Shown piece by piece: positions 26,551-35,834 of a DNA stretch of 64,000 bases. Every line of letters begins with the position of its first letter. Position 1 is the first letter of the stretch. The stretch spans positions 52,945 to 116,944 of the forward strand of contig NZ_BMVY01000029.1 of the NCBI RefSeq assembly GCF_014650955.1, in the 5' to 3' direction. This DNA comes from Streptomyces tauricus. GTDB taxonomy: Bacteria > Actinomycetota > Actinomycetes > Streptomycetales > Streptomycetaceae. The notes under the pieces are model-generated. The model saw only the letters and a list, made by a program, of their open reading frames with translations. It ran no database searches and was not told the origin of the DNA. Position numbers and translations under genes: made by a program.

Positions 26551-27855
26551 TCAGACCGTGCGGAACGCCAGCACCACGTTGTGCCCACCGAACCCGAACG
26601 AGTCGTTCAACGCGGCGATCCGCCCCTCGACAGGCAACTTCCGAGCCTCACCCCGGACGATGTCCGCGGTGGCCTCCGCCTCGGGGTCGAGGTTCTCGAC
26701 GTTGATGGTGGGCGGCGCGATCCGGTGGTAGAGCGCCAGCACCGTGGCGACCGACTCCACTCCACCGGCTCCACCGAGCAGATGCCCGGTCATGGACTTC
26801 GTACCGGACACGGCGAAGTGGTCGGCGTCGTCGCCGAACACCTTCCGCAGTGCCTTCAGCTCGGCCACGTCACCGGCCGGCGTGGAGGTCGCGTGCGCGT
26901 TGACGTGCACGATCTCCGCCGGGTTCAGGTCGGTGCTGTCGAGCAGGTGCTGCAGAGCGGCCGCGATACCGCGGCCCTCCGGCTCCGGCTGCACGATGTC
27001 GTGGCCGTCGGAGGAGATGCCCTGACCGACCGCCTCGGCGTAGACACGGGCGCCGCGCTTGGCGGCGTGCTCGGCCGACTCCAGGACCAGGACGCCGGCG
27101 CCCTCGCCGAGGACGAAGCCGTCACGGCCGATGTCGTAGGGACGCGAGGCGCCCTGCGGGTCGTCGTTGTTCTTGGACATCGCCATCATGTTGCCGAACG
27201 CGGCGATGGGCAGCGGGTGGATGGCCGCCTCCGTGCCACCGGCGACGACGACGTCGGCGCGGCCGGTACGGATCATCTCGATGGCGTAGCCGATGGCCTC
27301 GGCGCCCGACGCGCAGGCGGAGACCGGGGTGTGTACACCGGCGCGGGCGCCGACGTACAGGCCCACGTTGGCCGAGGGGCCGTTCGGCATGAGCATGGGG
27401 ACGGTGTGCGGGGAGACGCGGCGTACGCCCTTCTCCTTCAGCACGTCGTACTGGTCGAGCAGGGTGGTCACGCCACCGATGCCGGAGGCGATGACCGCGC
27501 CGAGCCGGTCGGGGTCGACGGTCGCGCCCCGCTCGGCGGTGTCCGACGTCTCGGCCGGCTGGGCGCCGGCCTTGTCGGTGAAACCTGCGTCGGCCCAGGC
27601 CTCCTTGGCCGCGATCAGCGCGAACTGCGCCGAGCGGTCGAGGCGGCGGGCCTGCGGGCGCGGAATGACCTCGCCCGGCTCCACGGCGATCTGCGCCGCG
27701 ATACGGACCGCCTGGTCGGCGGCCCAGTCCTGCTCCAGAGGGCCGACGCCGGAACGTCCGGCGACCAGTCCCTCCCAGGTAGAGGCTGCGTCGCCACCCA
27801 GCGGTGTGGTTGCGCCGATACCGGTGACGACCACGGTGCGATTGGTCGGGATCAC
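26551..27855 (-). CDS. fabF: 3-oxoacyl-ACP synthase II (KAS II)
   Basis: 434 residues, GTG start with a GGAG site upstream. It elongates fatty acyl chains by condensing acyl-enzyme with malonyl-ACP. The catalytic set is complete: Cys181 (VSACASG), His321 (NAHATSTPAGD), Lys353 and His358 (GTKSMTGH). The C-terminal NDSFGFGGHNV is typical. About 20 residues around 95-115 (DKAGAQPAETSDTAERGATV) form an insert seen in streptomycete FabF. Last gene of fabD-fabH-acpP-fabF, 85 bases after acpP. It may also support polyketide priming. Confidence 0.96.
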   Translation of the reverse strand: MIPTNRTVVVTGIGATTPLGGDAASTWEGLVAGRSGVGPLEQDWAADQAVRIAAQIAVEPGEVIPRPQARRLDRSAQFALIAAKEAWADAGFTDKAGAQPAETSDTAERGATVDPDRLGAVIASGIGGVTTLLDQYDVLKEKGVRRVSPHTVPMLMPNGPSANVGLYVGARAGVHTPVSACASGAEAIGYAIEMIRTGRADVVVAGGTEAAIHPLPIAAFGNMMAMSKNNDDPQGASRPYDIGRDGFVLGEGAGVLVLESAEHAAKRGARVYAEAVGQGISSDGHDIVQPEPEGRGIAAALQHLLDSTDLNPAEIVHVNAHATSTPAGDVAELKALRKVFGDDADHFAVSGTKSMTGHLLGGAGGVESVATVLALYHRIAPPTINVENLDPEAEATADIVRGEARKLPVEGRIAALNDSFGFGGHNVVLAFRTV

Positions 27856-27940
27856 GGGAATTCTTTCTCCAACGGATACGAGGATTCAGCGGCGCCACCG
27901 CCGGGTGGCGGGGCTAGCGGCACTCGGGGTGAGGGTTGGC

Positions 27941-28189
27941 TCAGCCCTGGTGCTTGAGGATGTACTCGGTCGCGTCGCCGACCGTCTTGAGGTTCTTGAC
28001 GTCGTCGTCGGGGATCTTGACGTCGAAGCGCTCTTCGGCGGCGACGACGACCTCGACCATGGACAGCGAGTCGACGTCGAGGTCGTCGGTGAAGGACTTC
28101 TCCAGCTGGACGTCCTCGACCGGGATGCCGGCGATCTCGTTCACGATGTCGGCGAGACCGGCGACGATCTCTTCCTGAGTGGCGGCCAT
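27941..28189 (-). CDS. acpP: Acyl carrier protein
   Basis: 82 residues, acidic, four-helix. The phosphopantetheine attachment site is Ser41 in LDVDSLS. It carries the growing chain between FabD, FabH, FabF and the reductases. It lies between fabH (71-base gap) and fabF (85-base gap) in the usual actinobacterial order. The start ATG has AGGAG upstream. Confidence 0.97.
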   Translation of the reverse strand: MAATQEEIVAGLADIVNEIAGIPVEDVQLEKSFTDDLDVDSLSMVEVVVAAEERFDVKIPDDDVKNLKTVGDATEYILKHQG

Positions 28190-28260
28190 GTCAGGCGCTC
28201 CTTCTTGTGTTTCCAGAGGGTGTGGCGGAACTGCCGCCCGGAAAGTTCCGGACGGTGTGA

Positions 28261-29292
28261 CTAGGGGAGGGTAACGACCGTCGCGGCGTACACGAGACCC
28301 GCCCCGAAGCCGATGACGAGCGCGGTGTCGCCGCTCTTCGCCTCGCCGGTCGCCAGGAGCCGCTCCATAGCGAGCGGGATCGAGGCGGCCGAGGTGTTAC
28401 CGGTGGTGCGCACGTCACGCGCGACCGTGACGTGTTCCGGCAGCTTGAGAGTCTTCACCATCGAGTCGATGATCCGCTCGTTGGCCTGGTGGGGAATGAA
28501 GACGTCCAAGTCGTCCGCGGTGAGTCCGGCGGCTTCCAGCGCCTCCTTGGCGACCTTGGCCATCTCGAACACGGCCCAGCGGAACACCGCCTGGCCTTCC
28601 TGCGTGATCGCGGGAAACTTGACCTCGCCCTTGGAGTCCAGGGGCAGCTGGGACACGTCCCCGCTCCTGAACTGGTCCCAGGGCACGGTCTGCTTGATGG
28701 TGTTCGACTTGTCGCCCTCGGAACCCCAGACGGTGGGGCCGATGTGCGGCTCCTCGGAGGGGCCGACGACGACCGCGCCCGCGCCGTCACCGAACAGGAA
28801 GGCCGTCGCGCGGTCCTCCAGGTCGGTCAGGTCGGACAGCCGCTCCACGCCGATGACGAGTACGTACTCCGCCGAACCCTCGACGATCATGCCCTTGGCG
28901 AGGGTCAGTCCGTAGCCGAAGCCGGCGCAGCCCGCCGAGATGTCGAAGGCCGCGGCCTTCGCCGTGCCGAGCTTGTCGGCGATCTCGGTGGCGACGGCCG
29001 GGGTCTGGCTGAAGTGGGAGACGGTCGAGACGACGACGGCGCCGATCTGCTCGGCGCTGATCCCGGCGTCGGCGATCGCCTTGCCGGACGCCTCGATCGA
29101 CATCGCGGCGACGGTCTCCTCGTCGTTCGCCCAGTGCCGGGTCTCGATGCCGGAGCGCGAGCGGATCCATTCGTCGGACGAGTCGATGCGTTCGAGGATG
29201 ACCTCGTTCGGGACGACACGAACCGGGCGGTAGCCGCCCACGCCGAGGATCCGCGCGTAGGGGGCGCCCTTGCGGGCCTTGATCTTCGACAT
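28261..29292 (-). CDS. fabH: 3-oxoacyl-ACP synthase III (KAS III)
   Basis: 343 residues. It starts fatty acid synthesis by condensing an acyl-CoA primer (branched or straight in streptomycetes) with malonyl-ACP. The catalytic triad is Cys122 (ISAGCAGFGYG), His268 (IPHQANERI) and Asn299 (TGNTSAAS). The C-terminal FGAGLVYAATVV is typical. It lies 22 bases after fabD and upstream of acpP, and is probably cotranscribed with both. Length and motifs are normal. Confidence 0.96.
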   Translation of the reverse strand: MSKIKARKGAPYARILGVGGYRPVRVVPNEVILERIDSSDEWIRSRSGIETRHWANDEETVAAMSIEASGKAIADAGISAEQIGAVVVSTVSHFSQTPAVATEIADKLGTAKAAAFDISAGCAGFGYGLTLAKGMIVEGSAEYVLVIGVERLSDLTDLEDRATAFLFGDGAGAVVVGPSEEPHIGPTVWGSEGDKSNTIKQTVPWDQFRSGDVSQLPLDSKGEVKFPAITQEGQAVFRWAVFEMAKVAKEALEAAGLTADDLDVFIPHQANERIIDSMVKTLKLPEHVTVARDVRTTGNTSAASIPLAMERLLATGEAKSGDTALVIGFGAGLVYAATVVTLP

Positions 29293-29314
29293 GCTCTGTC
29301 GGCTCCTTACGCGC

Positions 29315-30232
29315 TCAGGCCGAGGCGTGCTCGGCGATGAGCTCGCGAGCCGCTTCGAGGTCGTCGGGTGTCTTCAGCGCCAGCGTCTTCACGCCGGGCA
29401 GCGCGCGCTTGGCGAGACCGGTCAGTGTGCCACCGGGGCACACCTCGACCAGCGCGGTCACGCCGAGTTCCTTGAAGGTCTCCATGCACAGGTCCCAGCG
29501 GACCGGGTTGGCGACCTGACCGACCAGACGGGAGACGACCTCGGCGCCCGTGGCGACGGCGTGGCCGTCCTTGTTCGAGACGTAGGTGACCGTCGGATCG
29601 GCCGGTGACAGCTCCTCCGCGGCCTTCGCGAGGACATCGACGGCCGGGGCCATGTGACGGGTGTGGAACGCGCCCGCCACCTTCAGGGCCACCACCCGGC
29701 GTACGCCCTCGGGCTTGTCCGCCTCCAGGGCGGCCAGCTCCTCCAGCGTGCCCGCGGCCACGATCTGGCCCGCGCCGTTCACGTTCGCCGGGGTCAGGCC
29801 CAGCTTCTCCAGGTGCGGGATCGTCACTTCGGGGTCGCCGCCGAGCAGCGCCGACATACCGGTGCGGGTGACGGCGGCGGCCTCGGCCATCGCCAGACCC
29901 CGCTTGCGCACGAGCGTCAGTGCGGCCGTTTCGTCCAGGACGCCCGCGAGGACGGCGGCCGTGATCTCGCCGACGCTGTGCCCGGCGACGGCGGCGGGCG
30001 CCGTGGCACCGAGTGCCGAGGCGGACAGGAGACCCGCGGCGACCAGCAGCGGCTGGGCGACGGCGGTGTCCCGGATGGCGTCCGCGTCGGCCTGGGTGCC
30101 GAAGTGGGCAAGGTCGAGCCCGATGGCGTCCGACCACGCGGCGACGCGGTCGGCCGCGCCAGGGAGGTCGAGCCAAGGAGTCAGGAAGCCGGGCGTCTGG
30201 GCGCCCTGGCCGGGAGCGACGAGTACGAGCAC
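29315..30232 (-). CDS. fabD: Malonyl-CoA:ACP malonyltransferase
   Basis: 305 residues from the GTG at 30232 (MLVLVAPGQG, which matches the S. coelicolor enzyme as I remember it); a second GTG two codons upstream (30238) is possible. It loads malonate onto ACP. Gln9 (GQGAQ) forms part of the oxyanion hole, Ser86 lies in GHSVGE, the RKRG arginine (Arg111) binds the carboxylate and His190 (GAFHTRHM) completes the dyad. First gene of the fab cluster. The 83-base gap to fasR holds the promoter; in S. coelicolor FasR is reported to activate this operon by binding there. Confidence 0.95.
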   Translation of the reverse strand: MLVLVAPGQGAQTPGFLTPWLDLPGAADRVAAWSDAIGLDLAHFGTQADADAIRDTAVAQPLLVAAGLLSASALGATAPAAVAGHSVGEITAAVLAGVLDETAALTLVRKRGLAMAEAAAVTRTGMSALLGGDPEVTIPHLEKLGLTPANVNGAGQIVAAGTLEELAALEADKPEGVRRVVALKVAGAFHTRHMAPAVDVLAKAAEELSPADPTVTYVSNKDGHAVATGAEVVSRLVGQVANPVRWDLCMETFKELGVTALVEVCPGGTLTGLAKRALPGVKTLALKTPDDLEAARELIAEHASA

Positions 30233-30321
30233 TCTCACACTCTCTCTTGTGAACGGGCACGGCCGCCCGTGGGGACAGGGACGAAGAACAGGAGGGGGAA
30301 TTGTAGGTCCCCGACAAAAGC

Positions 30322-31527
30322 CTAGAGCTGGGGATCTCCATCGGCCAGACGCCCCAGGATCAGCGCGATCCGCAGCGTGAACGCCGAACGTACGTCGGAA
30401 GGCGACCAGCCGGTGACGTCAGTCACACGTCGAAGCCGGTAGCGCACGGTGTTGGGGTGCACGAAGAGCATCCGCGCCGCGCCTTCGAGACTGCTCGCCT
30501 GTTCGAGATAGACGCTCAGCGTCTCCAGGAGCGCGGACCCGGCCTCCTCCAGCGGTCTGTAGATCTCCTCCACCAGCTGATCGCGCGCCGCCGGGTCACC
30601 GGCGATCGAACGCTCCGGCAGCAGGTCGTCCGCCAGCACCGGCCGGGGGGCGTCCTGCCAGGCGAAACACGCCTTGAGCCCGGCTGCCGCGGCCTGCGCG
30701 GAACGGGTCGCGGCCAGCAGGTCGGGCACCACGGGGCCGGCCACCACGGCCCCCGCGGCGTACGGGCCGATCAGGGACTTGGCGACGGCCAGGGGGTTGT
30801 CGCTGCCGCCCGCGATGACGACGAGACGGTCGCCGAGGACACCGGTGAGCACCTGGAGCTTGGCGTGCCGGGCGGCCCGCCGGATGGCCTCCACGGTCAG
30901 CTCGCTGTCACCGTCGGGTGCCGTGCCCAGCACCACGCAGACGTGTTCGGGCGAGTTCCAGCCGAGGGCCGCGGCCCGGGACACCGCCCCCTCGTCGGCC
31001 TCGCCGGACAGCACCGCGTTCACCACCAGCGACTCCAGGCGGGCGTCCCAGGCACCGCGTGCCTCGGCGGCCTGCGCGTACACCTGGGCGGTGGCGAAGG
31101 CGATCTCCCGGGCGTACACGAGCAGCGCCTCGCGGAGCACGTTCTCGTCGCCCGGGGCCGCGACCTCGTCGATCGCGGACTCCATCACCTCGATCGTCGT
31201 CCGCACCATCTCCACGGTCTGGCGCAGGGTGATCGCCCTGGTGAGCTCGCGCGGGGCGGTGCCGAAGACGTCCGTGGAGATCGCCTGGGGGGCGTCCGGG
31301 TGCCGGAACCACTCGGTGAACGCGGCGATACCGGCCTGCGCGACGAGGCCGATCCACGACCGGTTCTCCGGTGGCATCGCCCGGTACCAGGACAGCGTCT
31401 CGTCCATGCGCGCGATGGCCTGGGCGGCGAGACTGCCGGACGACTTCTCCAGCCGCTTCAGGGTCGCGGTGTGCGCGTGGGCGGCGCGCGCGGCGCGTTC
31501 GGTGTTGCTGGATTCGGGTTCGGGCAC
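30322..31527 (-). CDS. fasR: PucR-family transcriptional activator of the fab operon
   Basis: 401 residues. The C-terminal PucR-type helix-turn-helix is clear at about 340-395 (LFVHPNTVRYRLRRVTDVTG). The central part is a GGDEF-like/CdaR-type sensory region without catalytic motifs. Position directly upstream of fabD on the same strand and overall similarity match FasR of S. coelicolor, known to activate fabDHPF and thereby membrane lipid and storage-lipid synthesis. The 83-bp gap before fabD leaves room for one operator. Name assigned from context and family. Confidence 0.9.
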   Translation of the reverse strand: MPEPESSNTERAARAAHAHTATLKRLEKSSGSLAAQAIARMDETLSWYRAMPPENRSWIGLVAQAGIAAFTEWFRHPDAPQAISTDVFGTAPRELTRAITLRQTVEMVRTTIEVMESAIDEVAAPGDENVLREALLVYAREIAFATAQVYAQAAEARGAWDARLESLVVNAVLSGEADEGAVSRAAALGWNSPEHVCVVLGTAPDGDSELTVEAIRRAARHAKLQVLTGVLGDRLVVIAGGSDNPLAVAKSLIGPYAAGAVVAGPVVPDLLAATRSAQAAAAGLKACFAWQDAPRPVLADDLLPERSIAGDPAARDQLVEEIYRPLEEAGSALLETLSVYLEQASSLEGAARMLFVHPNTVRYRLRRVTDVTGWSPSDVRSAFTLRIALILGRLADGDPQL

Positions 31528-31612
31528 GGAACCAAGACTGCCTTATCCGGACGGCAGGATGCGGCGGAGGGTCGCAGGTGGCACGCCCGGCGGGTCTACC
31601 GTGGGTCGCGTG

Positions 31613-32269
31613 ATGGACGTACGGCGCGCAGACGACCGCTACCGGGGAGGCGATCCGGCGGCCGGGATCGAGTCCCTGCACGCCTTCTCCTTCGGCCCGC
31701 ACTACGACCCGGACAACCTCCGCTTCGGCGCGGTCCTCGCCTGCAACGAGGAACGCCTCGCGCCCGGCGCCGGTTTCGACGAGCACCCGCACAGCCACAC
31801 CGAGATCGTGACGTGGGTCGTCGAGGGCGAACTGACCCACCGGGACTCCGCGGGCCACGAGTCGCTCGTACGCTCCGGGGACGTCCAGCGCCTCAGCTCG
31901 GCGGGCGGGGTCCGCCACGTCGAACGCAACGACGGCGACACGCCGCTGCGCTTCGTCCAGCTGTGGCTCGCCCCGCTGGAGCCGGGCGGCGATCCCGCGT
32001 ACGAGGTCGTCCACGGCATCGCGGACTCCACGCCGTACGCGGTCCCGGAGGCGGCCGCGATGCTCCACGTCCGCCGTCTCGCCCCGGGGGAGCGCACCGC
32101 CGTCCCGGACGCCCGCTTCCTGTACGCGCATGTCGTACGCGGCGAAGTGCTGCTGGACGGCGAGGTGCTGGGCGCGGGGGACGCGGCGCGCGTCACGGAC
32201 GCGAAGGACCTGGAGGCGGTGGCCCGGGGGAGCGCGGAGCTGCTGCTCTGGGAGATGGCGGCAGGCTGA
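31613..32269 (+). CDS. Pirin-family protein (bicupin)
   Basis: 218 residues from the ATG at 31613 (a GTG one codon earlier is also possible). The N-terminal cupin holds the pirin metal motif, seen as HAFSFGPHYD, then FDEHPHSHTEIVTWVVEGEL with the expected histidines, and GGVRHVERN. The C-terminal cupin (about 135-218) lacks ligands, as usual. Pirins bind iron, and some act as quercetinases or redox-sensitive transcription cofactors. Here no flavonoid genes are nearby. It is divergent from fasR and convergent with the XRE regulator (15-bp gap, no terminator). Confidence 0.9.
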   Translation: MDVRRADDRYRGGDPAAGIESLHAFSFGPHYDPDNLRFGAVLACNEERLAPGAGFDEHPHSHTEIVTWVVEGELTHRDSAGHESLVRSGDVQRLSSAGGVRHVERNDGDTPLRFVQLWLAPLEPGGDPAYEVVHGIADSTPYAVPEAAAMLHVRRLAPGERTAVPDARFLYAHVVRGEVLLDGEVLGAGDAARVTDAKDLEAVARGSAELLLWEMAAG

Positions 32270-32284
32270 GCGCCCCGGCAGGCA

Positions 32285-33121
32285 TCATCCCGCGGACAGG
32301 CGGGCCAGTGCCGACCGGCTCGCGTCGTCCGCGGGGCGGTAGATCACCACCCGCTGGTCCAGGTCCTGGACCGGCGTGAGCACCTCGAAGTCCACCGAGA
32401 TCTCACCGGCCTCGGGATGCCGCATCACCTTGCGTCCGCGGCCCTTGACCTTGACGTCCCGCTCGGCCCACATACGCGCGAACTGCTCGTCGTGGGTGCT
32501 GAATTCGACGATGAGGTCGGCCAGGCCCCGGTCCTCGGGATGCGCGGCCCACGCGGCGCGCAGATGGGCCACTCCCTCCCGTACGACGCGTTCGCGGTCG
32601 ACGTAGTACTCGCGGGTCCGGGGATGCATGAGGCACATCCACATGGAGTTGCGCCGCGACGGCGGCAGGGTGCCGAAGTCCACCAGCAGCTCCGCCATCT
32701 CACGGTTCCAGGACAGGATGTCGTAGCGGTGGTTCAGCACCATGGCCGGCAGGGGTGACAGGTCGGTGACCAGCCGGGCGAGGGTCGCCGCCGCGGTGGT
32801 GGCGGGTCCGTCGGTGTCACCGGGGCGGCGCTGCCTGGCCAGGTCGAAGACGTAGGTGCGTTCGTCGGGGTCCAGGCGCAGCGCCCGGGACAGTGCCTCC
32901 AGCACGTCCACCGAGGGCCGCAGCCCGCGCCCCTGCTCCAGCCGTACGACGTAGTCGACGCTGACCCCGGCCAGTTCGGCGACCTCCTCGCGGCGCAGTC
33001 CCGGGGTCCGCCGGGACCGGCGACGCGCGGGCAGACCGACCTCGTCCGGATCCAGCCGTTCGCGCCGGGTCCGCAGGAACGCGGCCAGCTCCTGTGTCGC
33101 GTCCACGGTGGGGGTCGTCAT
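32285..33121 (-). CDS. XRE-family regulator with MmyB-like ligand-binding domain
   Basis: 278 residues. The helix-turn-helix occupies ~30-75 (TPGLRREEVAELAGVSVDYV, then RLEQGRGLRPS). From about 105 a PAS-like MmyB ligand-binding domain follows (PAMVLNHRYDILSWNREMAE, MWMCLMHP, MRHPEAGEI), which in relatives binds fatty acids. Such regulators are common next to the oxidoreductase genes they repress, and this one is divergent from an aldo/keto reductase at 33267, its likely target. The 145-bp gap holds GTTCCCAGGAAC, a near-perfect 12-bp palindrome at about 33152-33163. Confidence 0.9.
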   Translation of the reverse strand: MTTPTVDATQELAAFLRTRRERLDPDEVGLPARRRSRRTPGLRREEVAELAGVSVDYVVRLEQGRGLRPSVDVLEALSRALRLDPDERTYVFDLARQRRPGDTDGPATTAAATLARLVTDLSPLPAMVLNHRYDILSWNREMAELLVDFGTLPPSRRNSMWMCLMHPRTREYYVDRERVVREGVAHLRAAWAAHPEDRGLADLIVEFSTHDEQFARMWAERDVKVKGRGRKVMRHPEAGEISVDFEVLTPVQDLDQRVVIYRPADDASRSALARLSAG

Positions 33122-33266
33122 ATGTGATCCAACAGCCGGGGTAGGACTCGTGTTCCCAGGAACTTCCTTCCCTTACCCCTGGCCCGGGGCGGTCACAGAC
33201 TCGCTGTCGACAACGGAAGACGAGCACAGACGGATCACGAGTACATCCGGGCAACAGGAGGACACC

Positions 33267-34355
33267 ATGTCACTCACCCTCGACAGCTACCGGCTGCTGG
33301 GCCGCTCCGGGCTGCGGGTCTCACCGCTGGCCCTGGGCACCGCGACCTTCGGCACCGAGTGGGGCTGGGGCGCCGAGCGGGACGAGGCGCGCAAACTGTT
33401 CGACCTCTACGTCGAGCGCGGCGGCAACTTCATCGACACCGCCAACACCTACACGGAGGGCAGTTCCGAGCGCCTGCTGGGCGAGTTCGCCCGCGACCAC
33501 CGCGAGAGCCTGGTGCTGGCGACGAAGTACACGACGCTGCGCCGACCGGGCGACCCCAACTCCGGGGGCAGCCACCGCAAGAGCCTGTTCGCGTCGGTGG
33601 AGGCCAGTCTGCGACAGCTGGACACGGACTACATCGATGTCCTCTACCTGCACGTGTGGGACTTCACGACCCCGGTCGAGGAGATCCTGCGCGGCATGGA
33701 CGACCTGGTCCGGCAGGGCAAGATCCTGTACGTGGCGATCTCCAACGCCCCGGCCTGGCAGGTGTCGCGCATGCAGACGATCGCCGATCTGCGCGGGTGG
33801 TCACCGCTGGTCGCCCTGCAGATCGAGTACAACCTGATCGAGCGCACCGGCGAACGCGACCTGATCCCGATGGCCCGCGAGATGGGGCTGGCGGTGATCC
33901 CGTACTCGCCGCTGGCCGGCGGCGTGCTCAGCGGCAAGTACGGCCGCGCCGACCTGACCCCGGCGGACGGGGCATCGGGTGGCGCGTCCGGCGCCCCGTC
34001 CGAGGACGGCACCCGCAGGAACTTCAACCTCGCCCTGGGCACGCTCACCGAACACAACCTCGCCGTCGCCGACACGGTGAAGGAGGTCGCCGCGGAACTG
34101 GGCCGCACCCCCGCGCAGGTCGCTCTGGCCTGGACCCTGCGGAAGCCGGGCGTGACGGCACCGGTCATCGGCGCCCGTACCCCCGCGCAACTGGAGGGCA
34201 ACCTCGGCGCCCTGGACGTCTACCTCACCGCCGACCAGCTGGCCCGCCTCGACGAGGCGAGCAGCATCGGCCTCGGCTTCCCGCACGACATGCTCGCCGG
34301 CGACCACATCCGCAGGGTGACGAAGGGCGACCTGCGGATCGAGACCCGCCGCTGA
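33267..34355 (+). CDS. Aldo/keto reductase
   Basis: 362 residues, ATG with AGGAGG 5 bases upstream. TIM-barrel AKR with the tetrad Asp and Tyr in FIDTANTYTEG, Lys in LATKYTT and His in DVLYLHVWD. NADPH-binding residues are in the C-terminal VIGARTPAQLEGN. It reduces carbonyl compounds. A Gly/Ala/Ser-rich insert near residues 235-250 is variable in this group. It is divergent from the XRE/MmyB-type regulator and probably controlled by it. Confidence 0.92.
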   Translation: MSLTLDSYRLLGRSGLRVSPLALGTATFGTEWGWGAERDEARKLFDLYVERGGNFIDTANTYTEGSSERLLGEFARDHRESLVLATKYTTLRRPGDPNSGGSHRKSLFASVEASLRQLDTDYIDVLYLHVWDFTTPVEEILRGMDDLVRQGKILYVAISNAPAWQVSRMQTIADLRGWSPLVALQIEYNLIERTGERDLIPMAREMGLAVIPYSPLAGGVLSGKYGRADLTPADGASGGASGAPSEDGTRRNFNLALGTLTEHNLAVADTVKEVAAELGRTPAQVALAWTLRKPGVTAPVIGARTPAQLEGNLGALDVYLTADQLARLDEASSIGLGFPHDMLAGDHIRRVTKGDLRIETRR

Positions 34356-34380
34356 CACCCGATCCCCGACGGGTGGGGAC

Positions 34381-35202
34381 TCAGCGACCCAGTTCGGCCA
34401 GGACCGCGTCCGTGAACGCGGGCCACGCCTCCGTCGCCCAGGGGCCGAACGCCCGGTCCGTCAGGGCCACGCAGGCGGCGCCCGCGTCCGGGTCGATCCA
34501 CAGGAACGTACCCGACTGCCCGAAGTGGCCGAAGGTGCGGGGCGAGGACGAACTCCCCGTCCAGTGAGGGGACTTGGAGTCGCGGATCTCGAAGCCGAGG
34601 CCCCAGTCGTTGGGGTTCTGGTGGCCGTAGCCCGGCAGGACGCCCTTCGTGCCCGGGTACTGCACGGTCATCGCCTCCGCGACCGTGCGCGGGTCGAGCA
34701 GCCGCGGCGCCTGCACCTCGGCGGCGAACCGCACCAGGTCGTCGACGGTCGACACACCGTCCTTGGCGGGGGAGCCGTCGAGGGTCGTCGACGTCATCCC
34801 GAGCGGTTCGAGGACCGCCTGCTTCAGATACTCGCCGAAGGGGATCTCCGTCGCCTTCGCGATGTGGTCGCCCAACTGCTCGAACCCGGCGTTGGAGTAC
34901 AGCCGCCGCTGTCCGGGCGGAGCCGTCACCCGGTGCTCGTCGAAGGCGAGCCCGCTGGTGTGGGCGAGCAGATGCCGCACGGTGGACCCCTCGGGCCCGG
35001 CCGGCTCGTCCAGTTCGACGGCCCCCTCCTCGTACGCCACGAGCACGGCGTAGGCGGCGAGCGGCTTGCTCACGGAGGCCAGCGCGAAGGGTCGGGCGCC
35101 GGGTCCGTGGGTCCCCGGTACGGTGCCGTCCGCCCGTACGACGGCGGCGGCAGCGGTGGGTACGGGCCACTTCTCGATCAGCGCGAGGCTCTGCAAGGAC
35201 AT
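34381..35202 (-). CDS. Serine hydrolase, beta-lactamase/DD-peptidase family
   Basis: 273 residues without a signal peptide. SxxK is seen as SVSK near residues 44-47 and the second motif YSN appears in RRLYSNAGFE. A GHFGQSG block takes the place of the KTG motif. This is the small cytoplasmic esterase/beta-lactamase-related type, likely a hydrolase of esters or amides rather than an antibiotic-resistance enzyme. It converges with the aldo/keto reductase gene with only 25 bases between the stops and no dispersed repeat. Confidence 0.85.
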   Translation of the reverse strand: MSLQSLALIEKWPVPTAAAAVVRADGTVPGTHGPGARPFALASVSKPLAAYAVLVAYEEGAVELDEPAGPEGSTVRHLLAHTSGLAFDEHRVTAPPGQRRLYSNAGFEQLGDHIAKATEIPFGEYLKQAVLEPLGMTSTTLDGSPAKDGVSTVDDLVRFAAEVQAPRLLDPRTVAEAMTVQYPGTKGVLPGYGHQNPNDWGLGFEIRDSKSPHWTGSSSSPRTFGHFGQSGTFLWIDPDAGAACVALTDRAFGPWATEAWPAFTDAVLAELGR

Positions 35203-35268
35203 GCCCAGAGCCTACGGTCACCGTGCGGCACCGGGTTCGGGCAGCACCCGCCTTTCAGGGGCGGCCGG

Positions 35269-35739
35269 TCAGAACTTCAGCCGCATCAACGGATCCGGGG
35301 TCCGGACGAAGCCCATCGACGCGTACAGCGGCGCGGCCTCCGGCGAGGCGGTCAGATCGATCTGCCCGACCCCCCGCTCCCGGAACCACACCACCAGCTC
35401 CTCCATACAGGCCCGCGCGTACCCCCGCCGCCGCACACCGGGATCCGTCGCGACGCTGAACACGTAACCGATCCGCCCGTGCGGATTCCCGGGCCGCCCG
35501 ATCCGGTACTCCACGGTCCCCGCCACGAGCGCCCCCAGTGCCCCAGGCCGCTCGGGGTGGTCGACGACGAAGGCCGCGAAACCCCCGTCGGGATCGGCCA
35601 GCCGACCCCGTACGGTGGCCAGGGACTCGGCGTGCCAGCCGGTGGACGTGTCCGCCCCCGCCATCGAGTCGATCAGGACTTGACGCAGTCGGAGCAATTC
35701 CTCGGCGTCCTCGGGCACGGCCCGGCGTACAAGGCTCAT
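35269..35739 (-). CDS. GNAT-family N-acetyltransferase
   Basis: 156 residues from the ATG at 35739. The acetyl-CoA loop is seen as VATDPGVRRRGYARACM (RRRGYA), followed by IDLTASPEAAPLYASMGF, the usual last strand and helix. Substrate unknown; such proteins acetylate small amines, antibiotics or protein N-termini. It is divergent from the MerR-type regulator, whose operator lies in the gap. Confidence 0.88.
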   Translation of the reverse strand: MSLVRRAVPEDAEELLRLRQVLIDSMAGADTSTGWHAESLATVRGRLADPDGGFAAFVVDHPERPGALGALVAGTVEYRIGRPGNPHGRIGYVFSVATDPGVRRRGYARACMEELVVWFRERGVGQIDLTASPEAAPLYASMGFVRTPDPLMRLKF

Positions 35740-35796
35740 GATCGGCACGCTAGCCAGCGCGGCGCCCCGTGTCGTCGGAATTTCATCTTCTTCCGC

Positions 35797-35827
35797 TTGC
35801 TTGGAGTGCACTCCAAGGTTTTAGCGT
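35797..35827 (+). promoter_or_regulatory. MerR-type promoter with 18-bp perfect palindrome in a 19-bp spacer
   Basis: CTTGGAGTGCACTCCAAG (35800-35817) is a perfect palindrome. A -35-like TTGCTT (35797-35802) and a -10-like TAGCGT (35822-35827) lie on either side, 19 bp apart. A long spacer carrying the dyad is the classic architecture for MerR-family activation. It is 8 bases upstream of the merR start. Confidence 0.75.
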
Positions 35828-35834
35828 GGGGGCC

